Assembly (NCBI GenBank): GCA_032358255.1
Contig: JAULBX010007773.1
Location: forward strand, 302,530-366,529
Direction of reading: 5' to 3'
DNA: 64,000 nucleotides
From: Heterotrichella gracilis
Taxonomy: Eukaryota; Sar; Xanthophyceae; Tribonematales; Xanthonemataceae
The notes below the pieces were generated by a model. The model saw nothing but the letters and a program-made list of their open reading frames with translations. It made no database searches and had not been told where the DNA came from. The translations under genes were made by a program, and so were the position numbers. Numbering within the stretch: the stretch's first letter is position 1; each line of letters begins with the position of its first letter. Shown here piece by piece: positions 21,301 to 36,600 of this stretch.

Positions 21301-22856
21301 CCCCCACCCCCCACCCCAGGTCCCCCTGGACAAGCTCGACCCCTCCAAGATGTCCATCCTCTACACAGTGGGGGACGTGGCTGCAGTCACGCCCATCTAC
21401 GACTACAACTTCAGCATCAACCTGGGAGGCGGCTCCGAGTCGTGGCGCCAGCTGCTGTACTGGCTGGGGCCCCCTGGGATCGCCATTGCGGTGCTGTGCC
21501 TGCTGACGGTGGATGAGCCGAGGGCAAAGCGGTCGCTGCTGGGGGACCCGCTGTCATCGAGCAGGTTCACAAACCCCTTCACGCGCGGGTGAGCAGGAAA
21601 CCCTACAAACCTAAAACCCTGTCCATGCAGGGGGGTGGAACTTTTACTCCTGTGCCCCTCTCTGCGCCTTTTGTTGCTGGCTGGTTAAGGACCCAGCCCA
21701 CATGTGCGCAGCGTCAACTGCTCTACAATGCCCCAAGCACATCTCTATTACAATTCTAAACCCTAACGATCCTGAACCCTGAAGCTCTAACTATCCATGC
21801 CGCCCGCGCAGCGTCAACCGCTCGACCACCGACCGCTTCGACCGCGCTCCCTCCCTGGAGAGCCCCAAGCTCCGCAACGAGGAGGAGCCGCCACCCGCAG
21901 CCGTGGTAGCCCTTCAGGGTGCCAAGGATTCCGCCTCGGGCCTCTGGACCCTCATGCGCTCCCCCGCCTTTCAGATGCTGACGGTGGCTGCTGCTGTGAA
22001 CGACGTGGGCAGCTGGGCGCTCATTGCGTGGCAGTCCACGTTCTACCAGCGGGTGTATGACTTGTCGTCGGATGTGTATGCGCCGCTGCTGGCGCTGGTG
22101 ATCCCCGTGGGGGGGATCATTGGCGGGGTGGGGAGCGGGCTGCTGGGGGACTACATGTCTAAGGTTGGGGGCAGGCCGTGGCTCACAGCAGGTGCGTGGG
22201 GGGGTGGGGGGTGGGGGGTTGAGGAGGCATCAATGCCAAATGTGATGTGAACACATTTGAGATTTTGCATTCGCCCTTTGGGCCCATCGCTGAGACATGC
22301 GCATCTGGCTTGAAGCCCTTTTTCGTCCACATTCCTTACCACCACCACCCGCAATCCTCCCACCTCCCACCACTTCCTCCCTTCGCCACAGGGACAACCA
22401 TTACCGCATTGCCGCATGGCAGCAAATGGCATTTAGTAATGGTTTCACTGCACATAATGCGATTGATATTATCCCACCCCTGCCGCAGGCGCGTCCATCA
22501 TGGCCGCCCCGATGCTGGCCGCCTCCCTCCTGGTCCCTGACTACACCCACTCCTTCGCAGCCCTGTTGGTGGGGTTTGCCCTCTCCGAGGCCTGGCGGGC
22601 CCCCTCCGCCATCATGGTGCGGGAGGTGTCGCCACCTGGCATGGGCTCCTCAGCCTCCGCCCTCCACCTGTGCATCCGCAACTTGGTGGGGGGTTTTGGT
22701 CCCCTGGGGGTGGCGTATTTGGCGGATAAAGTGGGGCTGCAGCGGGCGATGCTGATCGTACCCACCTGCTACTTGCTGTCGGGGCTGCTGTTCATCATTA
22801 CCGAGATGGCGCTGACTGCGGAACAGGAGAAGCTGGCCAAGAAGCACCACAGTTGA
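18301..22856 (+). CDS. Spinster-like major facilitator superfamily transporter
   Basis: A polytopic MFS transporter. Spinster proteins move sphingolipids, lysophospholipids or sugars, but the substrate here is unknown. Core exons: 19332-19508, 20280-20450, 20890-21063, 21320-21588, 21812-22191, 22489-22856, all in phase. A proline-rich N-terminal exon 18532-18975 joins in frame, and a tiny exon 18301-18327 could supply the ATG; these two are less sure. The full model is 669 residues. The N-lobe has the loop 2-3 motif GLLADRVDRPR followed by a hydrophobic helix; the C-lobe has the matching GLLGDYMSKVGGRP. A charged central loop starting in exon 21320-21588 separates the lobes. The gene ends with a lysine/histidine-rich tail. 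Introns and the 3' flank hold exon-edge copies with telomere-like units. Confidence 0.82.
19521..19718 (+). repeat. two copies of an MFS exon 3' edge separated by telomere-like units
   Basis: The last ~60 bases of exon 19332-19508 recur in degenerate form at 19553-19620 and 19657-19718. CCCTAAA-like runs at 19521-19546 and 19620-19643 lie between the copies. Confidence 0.88.
21703..21780 (+). repeat. copy of an MFS exon 5' edge plus telomere-like units
   Basis: 21703-21726 repeats the acceptor region and start of exon 21812-22191. CCCTAA-type units at about 21757-21780 lie between copy and true site. Confidence 0.75.
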
Positions 22857-24120
22857 GCCCTGGGGAAGGGTGTGGTTGGGAATTTCCAGTCAATCGGTGG
22901 GAAAGGGCGGGACGCTATTTGCGGAGCAAGAGAAGCCTGCCAAGGAGCACCACAGCTGAGCTCCGCAGACTCAAGGGTGCCCAAGAACCCTAGGGAAGGG
23001 TTGGTGGCAGGACTTGTGACCATTCCCATCAGTGTGGGGCTCCAGCGGGGCAGTCTGATTGTCTATACTTGCTGTCTGGGCTTCTGTTCATCGTGACTGA
23101 GATGGCACCAGGTGCGGAGCAGCGCAAGTGGCTATGGACCACCCCAATTTAAGGGAGTCCTGGAGCCGTGGGGAAGTTGTTGTTAGGGTTTCTCATGGAC
23201 CCCTTATCAAGGGTTTGCCGCGCGGGGGAAAAGCTCGGCTGGGGAAGCCGCGGTAGGGGTCCAATTGGGTCCCGTAATCCAGCACCTTTGGGATGGAGTT
23301 TGCTAGAGAGGGTCTATATGGTCCATTGCTTGCAGTAATGACCAAGGCAAGGCGGCCTCCACCCTCACGCTTTTGAATTTTGCGTTGGAAAAAGGGAATG
23401 GTGGGCATAAGGAAGGGGATCTCAATAGAGGTGAGACAGAGCACTACGGCAGTTCAAAGGGGAAAGTTTCCTAGCAGGTTATAAAAGATGAGTATAGGGT
23501 GGGTGGGTGCCAGCAAGTGGAGTTTACAGGGAGTGCGGCGGCTAGTGTGAATGTGTGGGGTGGATGTTGGGCAATTACCTGCTCGTGTTGAATCAGATGC
23601 ACATGTTCAATGCACTGCCACAGACAGCCACTTGCCGCAATGCTTTCTGCCTGACGTATAGGTGTGAAACATATTTATACCATGGCCCACCAGTAGTCCA
23701 TACTCTGGGGACCAACACATCAACGTTAATGTGCGTTGCAGTTGTTTCAAAAGATACACCAACAGCCAGTCGGCTAGGTTAGCTCCAGTTGCAACTCCAA
23801 TTACCGGTAGCGCAATACAAAAATGCATCGTCCAAGTTGGACGGACGAAAGGCATGTTCGACATGTTGTGGTTCCACAAACAATGTCCTGATTGATCAAC
23901 GCGCCGCAGAATTTACGACCCAACAGTGCCCAACCTACAGCCCAGCACATACTATGGTCCCACCCTGTCCCTACACCTCCCCAATTGAACACCGGCATCC
24001 ATCCCCACCCACCCAGCAACGCAATTCCAGCCCCAAAAACACCGTTTTTGGGCAAATCCCGCATGCACACCATCACATGGCAGTGGCAACTCCTGCACTG
24101 ACTACCCAACCACCCACGCA
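22857..24120. other. intergenic with degenerate copies of the MFS 3' end
   Basis: 22921-22960 resembles 22817-22858 including the stop codon, and 23036-23129 resembles 22733-22834 (the last membrane helix) with many indels. The rest, to the VTE1 stop, shows no gene. Confidence 0.65.
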
Positions 24121-27231
<3,111 letters not shown>

Positions 27232-27645
27232 TGGTCAACAGGCAGCCGGAAGTCGGAAGACTGTGTACAACAGCTACACAGGTGTCGCGATGCCTTTAGT
27301 CAAGTTTATTGTCACCTTGTACAGGGCTGCAACACACTTATTTGTAAACGTTTGCCCAACAAGACGAACGCCCAACAAACTCGCATGCCCTCAATCAATT
27401 TTCAGGGACTTTCTCGACCCAATAGAAGAAAGGGCTGCCAAACGTGTAGACATGACGCTTCTTAAGAGTTGCTGCCAGCAGTGTTGGAATTAATACCGTG
27501 GTGTGTGCCACACTGTGCATCCTCCAGTGCGGTGGACATGAGGTGGACATGCGGCCCAAATGCCGTTGTCTGAGCAGCTTAATTTACTGCGGCTGTTCAA
27601 CGGCCTCTAAGATCAGGCATTGAGTGGCTGCCACGCCTGGCTGTA
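27232..27645. other. divergent intergenic region between VTE1 and rotatin
   Basis: Only 414 bp separate the two start codons, so it probably acts as a shared or back-to-back promoter. No clear core element was identified. Confidence 0.5.
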
Positions 27646-30600
27646 ATGTCAATGTCCCGAGACCTTGTTTCAAAACTGGGTGCGAGCCTATTTGGGTTGC
27701 CCTTTGTTAATGCATGCATAGTGGAGGGTGGTTCCATGCCTCAATGTGCGCAAACGGGTGTAAACTCTAGTCAACGTTGTGGGTTATTTTTCTATCATGT
27801 CAGTTATCCCTTTCATGCAGGCCACCCTCTGCAAGAGGTTCGGTCCAGGTCTTGGTCAAGTCTACAGTTCAAGATGGCACATGGCATTGTGGACCCCTGT
27901 GATATGAGCCTGGCGCCACAGCTATTGCAAGGTTTGATAGGTAAGACAACGTAACATCAACATCTGGGTGAACCTAATTGTTTTGCTCGAGGTGAATACA
28001 TCTCCAAGTATTGCGTTGTTTGTAGACTATTTGAGCCATGAGAACCAAGGTAGCGACGAGACCTCCTTGGTGGAAACCTTGACTTCCCTGGTGAAACACC
28101 CAAAGGTCGGTGACAGGATGTGCGATATGCTGCTGGGCATGGGAGCAGATAAAACCTTCCACAGGTTGAAGCCATTGAAAGCAGAGCCTGTGCAGCTGGG
28201 TATGGAGCAGGTCCTTGCTGCCCTGTGCAGGCGCCCAATACAGCAGGTATGCCCGTCTGGTGGTCTGTGGTTCACTGGAGACAATATATGCATTCACATG
28301 ACTGCTGTGCATTTGCAATGGGCACTGCTGTCAACATTACAACCACTCGGTTGACATACCTTATCCTGACCAGCGCATTGCCCTTTGCAGAAGGTAGGGG
28401 GCAGTCCTGCAGCCAATACCAATCCGCTGAGCCCGCCCAGGACAGGGGAAGGTGAGGGTTCGTGGGGTGCTGTACACATTTCGTTCTTGTAATGCACTGT
28501 GTTTCTTTACTCCCAATAATGCCGGCTGCCCCAAGCATTTACCCCAAGTTGCAGGAATGAAATTCAGTGATGAGAGGCTGGCGAGGGCAAATTGCCGAAG
28601 TGAATGGAGGACAGATGCGCAGGGCTCCGCTGCACAGCCTTCTCCCTCCAAGGCCATGCGTGTCCACCGCATCAAAGACGTGTCTTGGGGCTGGCAACTG
28701 CCAGCAGTGCAACTTGGTGCGCAAGAATATTTCTACATGGTGCTCTGCATTTGCATATTTTTAACGTGCTCAGTGGATTTACATCGCCATGCAGCATTAT
28801 CACGGCCAGTATTTGTATCTCTGCAGGCGCCGCTGATGACCAAATGCTGTTTGAGATCAATGTGCGGCTTGAGCACAGTGGGGATGAAGTAGTTGTGGCA
28901 GCAGCCCTGGAGGTGGGACTAAACCATAAACCCTAAGCCCTAAGTTGATGTCATTCTGTGCTGCGTTTTGCCTTGTAACTGCTAAAATGCCATGCATAGC
29001 AGGATTGCAGTGCATTTTTTATCCATGCAGCATAAATCTGCACAGCATATTGTTGGAATCTATGCTGGCATTTTACTAATTGATGGTGCAATCTTGTCCA
29101 GGAGCTAGCGTTTGCTACAGTGCGTGACATGCCAGCTGCAGCCATCCTACAAAAGCATCAGATTGAGAAAAACATCCTGAGGCTGCTTCAACCCAAAGGC
29201 CAGCCAAGCACGGTGCAGCACCTTGCACTCCAAATGCTGAGATCCTTGATCGTCAGCGTAAAAGAATCCCTAGCCTCGACATCTGAGCATTGCCTGGCAA
29301 GCGGAGGAGCTGAAAAACCAAGCTGTGACACCCGCACGAGAAGTGACAGCAGCGTGGGCGTCACAGCATTTGCGCAGCGCGTCACTTTGTGCTGCCTTGG
29401 CCTGCTGCAGCACCCAATGTGCGTATTGATACCACCACATTTGATCACATCTTGAGCAGTGCAACACATTGCTTGTTGCTCTGCTTACCCCCTGCTGCAG
29501 TGACTTTGCGGTTAGGAGCCCTATGTCTTAAGGCTTAGGTCTGGCTTAGTATTGCAATAGCAATTGCCCATGTGAAATACTGTGTGCGAGGATTCATCCT
29601 CATAGAACCTATAATATGTGGCACTTTTTGACGTGCATGGGCTGTCCTGTGCAGGTCATCAGGCTACTCCTTCCTGCTGCCGCTGCTCGTGGACATCCTG
29701 CCGCTAGCGTTTCCACCTGCATCCAAGCACCATTGGCTGGAGGTGCAGCCCTTCTGCAGGCAATGCATGTCCTCGCTTTGGAGCGCGATCAAGCTGCAAC
29801 AAGAGGCCAGCAGCATGATTCAAGCAGCGTCTGTCAACTGCCTCCATGTTGTGGTGCTCTTTGGGAGACACATTCCAGCAGATAGGCTAAGCCTGTGCAT
29901 GCCACCGCACCTGAGGGAGTATATTGGGGATGCATGCTGCAACATGTACTTCCAGGCGTGTGCACCTCAGCTTCACAGCCAGCTCCTCCATAATCTGCCA
30001 CAATATAATCCAGAGTCAGAACGAAAGCACCAGCATGGGATGGCAGCAGTGGCTGCTTGGAACACCTACCACCATGTGCTGCGGCATCTGCGCCAGTCGC
30101 CGCCACAGGACCTCGGTGAGCATTGGCTGCAGTCCCTTCGAGATGGTTTGTCAGCACTGGAGTACGTTCTGGCATCACAGATTGGTGGAGACATGCATGA
30201 CATTGTTGCAGCGATCTGCACCAGTACACCTCCAGGACCATGCAAGGACTTGCAGAATGCAGTGATGGCCCAGCTATTGGCACACCGCACGCGTGAAGTC
30301 AGGCGGGCGGCTTTCAAAGCAATGGCAGCAGAGGTGGAGTATGCAACGCCCAGCAGCTACATTGTCGATGCAATGCATGACCAAGGCGTCCTTGGGGTCG
30401 TGATCCAACAGGGGTTGAGTGATGCTGACACCCAAGGGCATGCCCTTTTAGTCCTGCTATCGTGCCTCCGCTTAGCAACTGATTCCATGATTCACGTGCT
30501 GCAACAATGGGAGGCTTGTATTGCCCTTAAGGCCAATGACTCTGTCTACGGAAGCCAGCTGAAGCACCTAAGCTTGACGCTGTTGGAGCACATGGTGGAG

Positions 30601-33600
30601 CAGCACAGTGACAGAAGTGTCCACCCGCAGCTCCAAGACATGGCTATTTGGTTCCACAGCCTCCCGGGGATCAGGAAGCTCTTGTCACCCAGCGTGCTGG
30701 TGCGGCAGGATGGGGCAGCTGCGCTCAGGGGTAGCCTGTTGAAAGGCAGGTCGGTGCAGGGCATTCCCCAGCATGTGCTGGCTGACCCTTTCAACAGGCT
30801 GCTGTTGGGGGGTGCTGCTGCACCAGGGCGAGATGTACAGCAGCGCTGTAGCATAGCAGCGCTGTCAACCACCATTCAGACAGCTGAAGATGGCCAACGT
30901 GGGGACGATGACTACGGCATCTTGGTTGCCACCATGCTGGATGATGGTGAGTAGAAAGGTATCCTTATTAATAGTGCCCCGCCCACCCCCTTGTACGCAC
31001 TGCCTGCCAGGTTCTGGTGGCATGTTTGAACAGGGGCCTTGTCTATACAAAATGTACAAGATCTATATATTTTTGCATCGCATCAGTTTTTTACACTTAT
31101 GACATGGCAAGCAACGTTTTTTGCAGGAATGTCCAGCGGCATCCGCCAAGCTGCAGCACAGCAGTTGAAAGTCTTGGCGGCAAAGTGCACATGCGGCATG
31201 CTGTCCATGGGGGACTGGCCAGTCAACACACTGCAGAGGAAAGCGCTGTGGCTAATGACATCTGACGGTCTGGCAGCATACCGTGGCATGGTGGCTGATG
31301 CTGACACCTTGGATGCAAACTCCCTGGGGAGCATGAGCATGAACGTGCTGTGCTTGGAGATCCTGGAGGTGTTGGTCAAGACTGCCATTTTGCGAGGGCA
31401 TTATGAGGATGGCATCAGGTAGAATTTTTAAATAACATAAGAATCATTAATGGTTTTGTTTTTACAAGCTGGTGAAGCAAATTGCAATGCGGATTGCAAT
31501 GTTAACATCCCTTTGATATTGGTTGTGCGTGTGCCATGCAGATTGTTGTTGCCAATGCTTCCATTGACCTTCCATCCACTGAAAGCTGTCAGGCAGTGCA
31601 TGGCCACCATCCTGGGTGCTGCTGCGTGGTACTGTCCCGCCACATCGTCTGCAGCAACTGGAGGTGCTTGTCCATCGGCTGGTGGGATGGATGCGCAGAG
31701 CAGCAAGGCATGCACCGTGAACAGCGGCGTGGTAGATATGATTGCACAGCACGAGGTCCTGCAGGCTGCAGCCGTGGGTTCTGGTAGTGTAGCAAAAGGT
31801 GGGGCCAAAGGTATATCAATGTATCCATTTATCTGCACATACGGCAAAATTCAGCAACATATGCAGAAGAAAATAGCTTTGTTAAATACATCATTAAAAG
31901 TGGATAAATATGTATATTGGCTTCTGCTACGCAGCGCTGTCATATCCTTCAATGAACCACAAGTGTGGATAAGAGATCATTCTTTCTTGTGCTCCTGCAG
32001 GGCAAAGCACAAGCAATCTTGAACCTCCCCTGAAGAAAATGGATGCCTTTCAAGCCCTGTCGGTGCAGCACCAAGCTGTTGCCTTGCTGGATGCCGTGGT
32101 TGCCTCCACCAGCCACCAAGAGTGCGCTTCAGCCCTGCAGCAGCTGCACGTGCTGTGTGTGTCAGAGGGCGCAGCTGCAGCGGTTGCGCAGGCCGAAAAC
32201 CACTGGCAGGGCGTGCTGCAGAGGTTCCTGTCAACGGCGCCTGCCACCATTGACGACCACAAGCTGTGGCTGCAGCTTTTCCTGTTGCTGGAGAGGGTAT
32301 TAGCCACCAAGGCAATGTCAGCGGATACGCTGTCAGCTCTTGCACAGGCAATGGCACAGCATGCCCTCCCTTTGATCAAGGAGAGCAGCACCTCATTGTC
32401 GTTGGCTGCTCTGCCACTGAACCTTCCCGCAACAGGTCACAAGTTTCATGTGGCAGGAGACATCAAAAAGATGGTGCTGCACCTCAGGCTGCAACGGGTA
32501 TGTCTTTTGTTCACCTGCTTTGCTTGCTGCTGCACTGCATGCTCGGGCTTGTCTTCTTCATCGCCCCATACTGTATATGCCACGTTTATTCGTTATCATT
32601 TTCTATGCACAACAACAGGTTATCATCATGACTACAGAGCAGTTGATGCGTTCAGCATGTTACCTAGATGACGCTTCCTCCTGTGTCAGGTAGGTAAACT
32701 CATGCTGCTTGTCACAATGCTGTCGTGTTGGTATTCCTTCAATTCAAACGTTGGATTATGCAATCTAAATTTACTTCAAATTCTTTTTGTTGTCATGGCA
32801 GGGTCAAAGCATGTCTGGACACGGCATCATTTGTTGAGACCATGATCAAGGTAATTGCCAGCACACTCATAATATTAATGCTTAATGCTATTAGATTTTT
32901 GCAAGCGCTAGTGTTTCTAATTGTCTGATATTTGGAATTGCGACCCTCCATAACTGATTCCTGGTGGTCTGTTTGTTCACGAGGTTTATCCATCATGAGA
33001 AGGCCAGTACTCGATGGCGCCTGCTCAAAATTTTTATGGGGTTGGAGAAGTTTTGGATCTCACTACAATCAGGATTATGCTGTTAAAGAACCAGTGACGA
33101 ATGGGTTTTGTTAACAGACCAAAACATCGTGAATCAAAAACGAAAACTCATGTCTCTTGCAGGACATTGTTCAAAGCAAATCAGCCGACTACGGCATGAA
33201 GTGCAACAGCATCAGCGTTGTAATGCAGCTTCTACACTGCGCTGACGTTTTGCGTGCGCAGCGCGATGAGTATGCAAGTGATCTTGAGAAGGCAGTGTGC
33301 AGTTGTGTGCCCTGTGTGGTCCAGTCAATTTGCATGCCTTTCAGCAATGCCAAAAGCCTGGGCAGCAATGGCAGGCATCTACTGAAGCTGGGACTGACGC
33401 TGGTGAAGCAGGTATGCGAGCATTTGGTTTCAGGCTTGAAGCTGGCCTCGCCTGCCGACTCGCATTCATGGTCTTCAGGCTAGCCTTGGCACCTATGCTG
33501 TTGGTCGCCACTGGCAAGTTGTCACGACTCCAATTGAAACTGTGTTTTAAAAAGCAAATGCCCTGGTGGTAGGTGGTGACAAGCTGCTCACCCACCATGT

Positions 33601-36600
33601 GGGACTTGTCATGGTCGGAAGCTAGTGGAAGCTTTTGGTTGTCGCGTCTGGTGCTAGATGCCAATCCACACATCAGGTCTTTGGCATGGAGTCTGGTTGC
33701 AGCTGCTTCGTTGCACTCTGCCCCGCTGTGCACCCAGATGCTTGTGGAGGTGAGCCTGCTCCTTGCAAATATAGCTTCTAGAAAACTCGGCATCTGATTT
33801 CAATATCCATTTGATATTGCATATAGAAATCACATATAATGCATCACCATTCTTGTTTACAATCTGCACCATTGCACCAAATGAGCTGCCATGTATGACC
33901 TTGCACCTGTTCTAGTACAGCTGAAGTGTATTTGCAGCAAACGATGTGCCCTGTTCACATCGTGTCCTCCTGCACAGGGCTGGCCAGAGTATTTTCACGC
34001 GCTTGCAGTTCTCTTGTCCACCGACGAGCATGATTCTGTGAAGGCAGCAGCAGGACGTGTTTTGGCGCTTGGTAGAAATGGAGATGCGGCTGACCCAGCG
34101 ATGACCGCAAGCATAAGCAGCCACTACACCGCCATCCTCAAGGCAAATGCATGTCCAGGAAAGGTTGCAACCTTTAAAGACCAACTCGTGCAAAAATGGG
34201 TGGAGAAAGCTCTCAAGGTTAGTCTCTGTGCAATCCAGTCTGGCGCCAAATGAACTCTGGCAATAAATGAAGTGATTTCCACAATTTAAATACTGGCATT
34301 TTCACAGTAGACAGTACATCTACAAAGTGTCTTAGGCTCTAAGATGTACCACTCCTTGGCCACAGGATGGTGGTAGCTCACCAGAGATTCTGGGCACAGC
34401 CAGCTCCATCCTGCTGCAAGAATGTGCGTGCGACACACCCTCTGCCATCCAATTCCTCCAGTCCCGGCAGTGCTGGCCATGCCTTGCCAACCTTCTGCAC
34501 ATCAGGGATATTGTCAAGCGGAGGCAGGGTGTCTTTGACCTGGCAAACCAGCTGGGGCTGTATAGTCAAGGCACAGCAGCGCACTGGAACGCACCAGAGG
34601 CCACTCAGGCTGCTGTAGTGGCTGGCACTGTGGCTCTCATCCTCTCCTGTTTGGTACAACCAGATGGTGAACATGCGGCATCAGCCAGCAACCCAGGCCT
34701 CGTCTCAGCGGCAGTCAGCGGTCTCTGCAGTGCTGCGCAGTGGGCTTCATTCCCTTGCAGTTGGACACAGTCCCTGGACAGCAATGCAACGGCAGGGTGG
34801 ACCAGTGCCAGGCATGCAGCTTTGCCTGGAGAACTCCTACGGCTGCAGCAAGCATCATCCCAGGCCACAGTTCACCTGTCAGAGTACCTCAACTTGATCC
34901 TGACAGATCCATCTTGTCAATTGTCGTCCACAAATGGTGTTTCAGTCATGGACAGCATGTTGCAGCCAAACCTGTTGCAGGCGATTGGTTGTGTGTTGGC
35001 AGAGCAATCCCTGGCTTCTGTGCCGGCAAAGCTAGCGGTGTGCAGGTTGCTCTGCAGTCTCTTCACATCCCAGGAGAATGCCGAGTCCCTGCTGTTGGAC
35101 CAGTCAGGTACTTGGCAAGATTTATAAATTTGAGGGGTCTGGGACATCGATGGGATGTACTGGCTGTTACTGGCCCACTGCTGTTTATGAAGATGCTTTC
35201 ACGTGGACCAGAGCATCCATTGGTGCAGTTACATGACATCATGACACTGACATGTGATGCAGGGAATGTTGCCTGTCATTATTGGTCACCATGAAATGGA
35301 TTGTGCATCACTTGCTCATCCAGATGACAGCACGCATGGTATAGAGGTGGTGATGATGAAGCTGTGTGCATGCATGTGCAGGTCAAGAGGTCGAAGTCCA
35401 ATTGGAGCACAGCAAGCTCGCCTTGGGACAGTTTGTGGTTGACGGGCTGGTGAAATGCTACATTCAGTCTTGCTCGGTGGACACAGAGTCTTTCATGAAC
35501 CGCCCAAATACAGATGCGCTATGCGCCAAGCAATTGGAGGTAAACGTGACCACAGCTTCTGCCCTCAGAGCCCTGCTGGCATACAGCCCTTCTGCAAAGG
35601 ACACAGCCATACAGCTGAGCCTACACCGGCACCTCACTTCAGATTGCAACACATGGTGCAGTGGGCTGGCCACGGGGCCCTTGTTTGATGGCACTCTGCG
35701 CCTGTCATATGAGCCTCATCAAACTGCCCTGGATTCAAATCCACAATCAGCTTCCAGTGCAAAAGCACAGCAAAGTGCTTCCTCCACAGCAGCCAAGCTG
35801 AAGCGGTTGCAGATGAGCAGGAGGGCTTCCAGTTCAGTTCCAAGCGCATCGAAGCATGCTGATCGCAGCCGCTCAGCTGTCCAAAGCCTGCAGGGTGTGC
35901 TCCTCCTGGGCAATGCATCCGCTTGCTGCAGCACAGGAGCATCTACCAGCAATAGCAAGCAGGTGCAAGGGGGTAAAATCCATGCCCCTTGTGGGTCAGA
36001 TCGGGTGCAGTCAAATGACGCATCCATGGTCATTGTCTGTGTGGACCAGAGTCCATCCCCGCCAGCGCCTCCTTGCCAACCTCACAATCATCCAAGGCTG
36101 GGGCCGGATCAGGCAGGCAGCCAGCAGCAGCATGCGTGCCAGCAGCTGCTTCAGTCAGCTGGGCTACTGCGCCATCTGGTGCATGACAACCCTCCAGCTA
36201 GGTGGGTGACTAGCTGCAGGGATAATAGACAGTACAACAAAATGTGTAATTGTGTATTCTATGTTATATTGAAGCACCTGCAGGAACCAAATACAGGAAA
36301 ACCATGCGGCATGCCGCACATGATGTCCAAATTGTCTGAAACATCGTTAAACTGTAATGTTGCATATATTGATGAAATACGTTAACAAACCAATAAATTA
36401 CATTCAATTGAAACTTGAGAACCTCTCACGCAAACCTGTCCCCACACAGGCAAGCCTGCTGCGATGCCGGCATCATGGGGCTGTGCTCCAGCCTGTGGCG
36501 CCTGGGCTCCACAGATGACGTCATCCTGCACGAGGTCATGGGACTGCTGTGCAACCTCCTGCCGGGTTGCACCTCGGCGCAGGCGCTGTTTGCCGGGGAG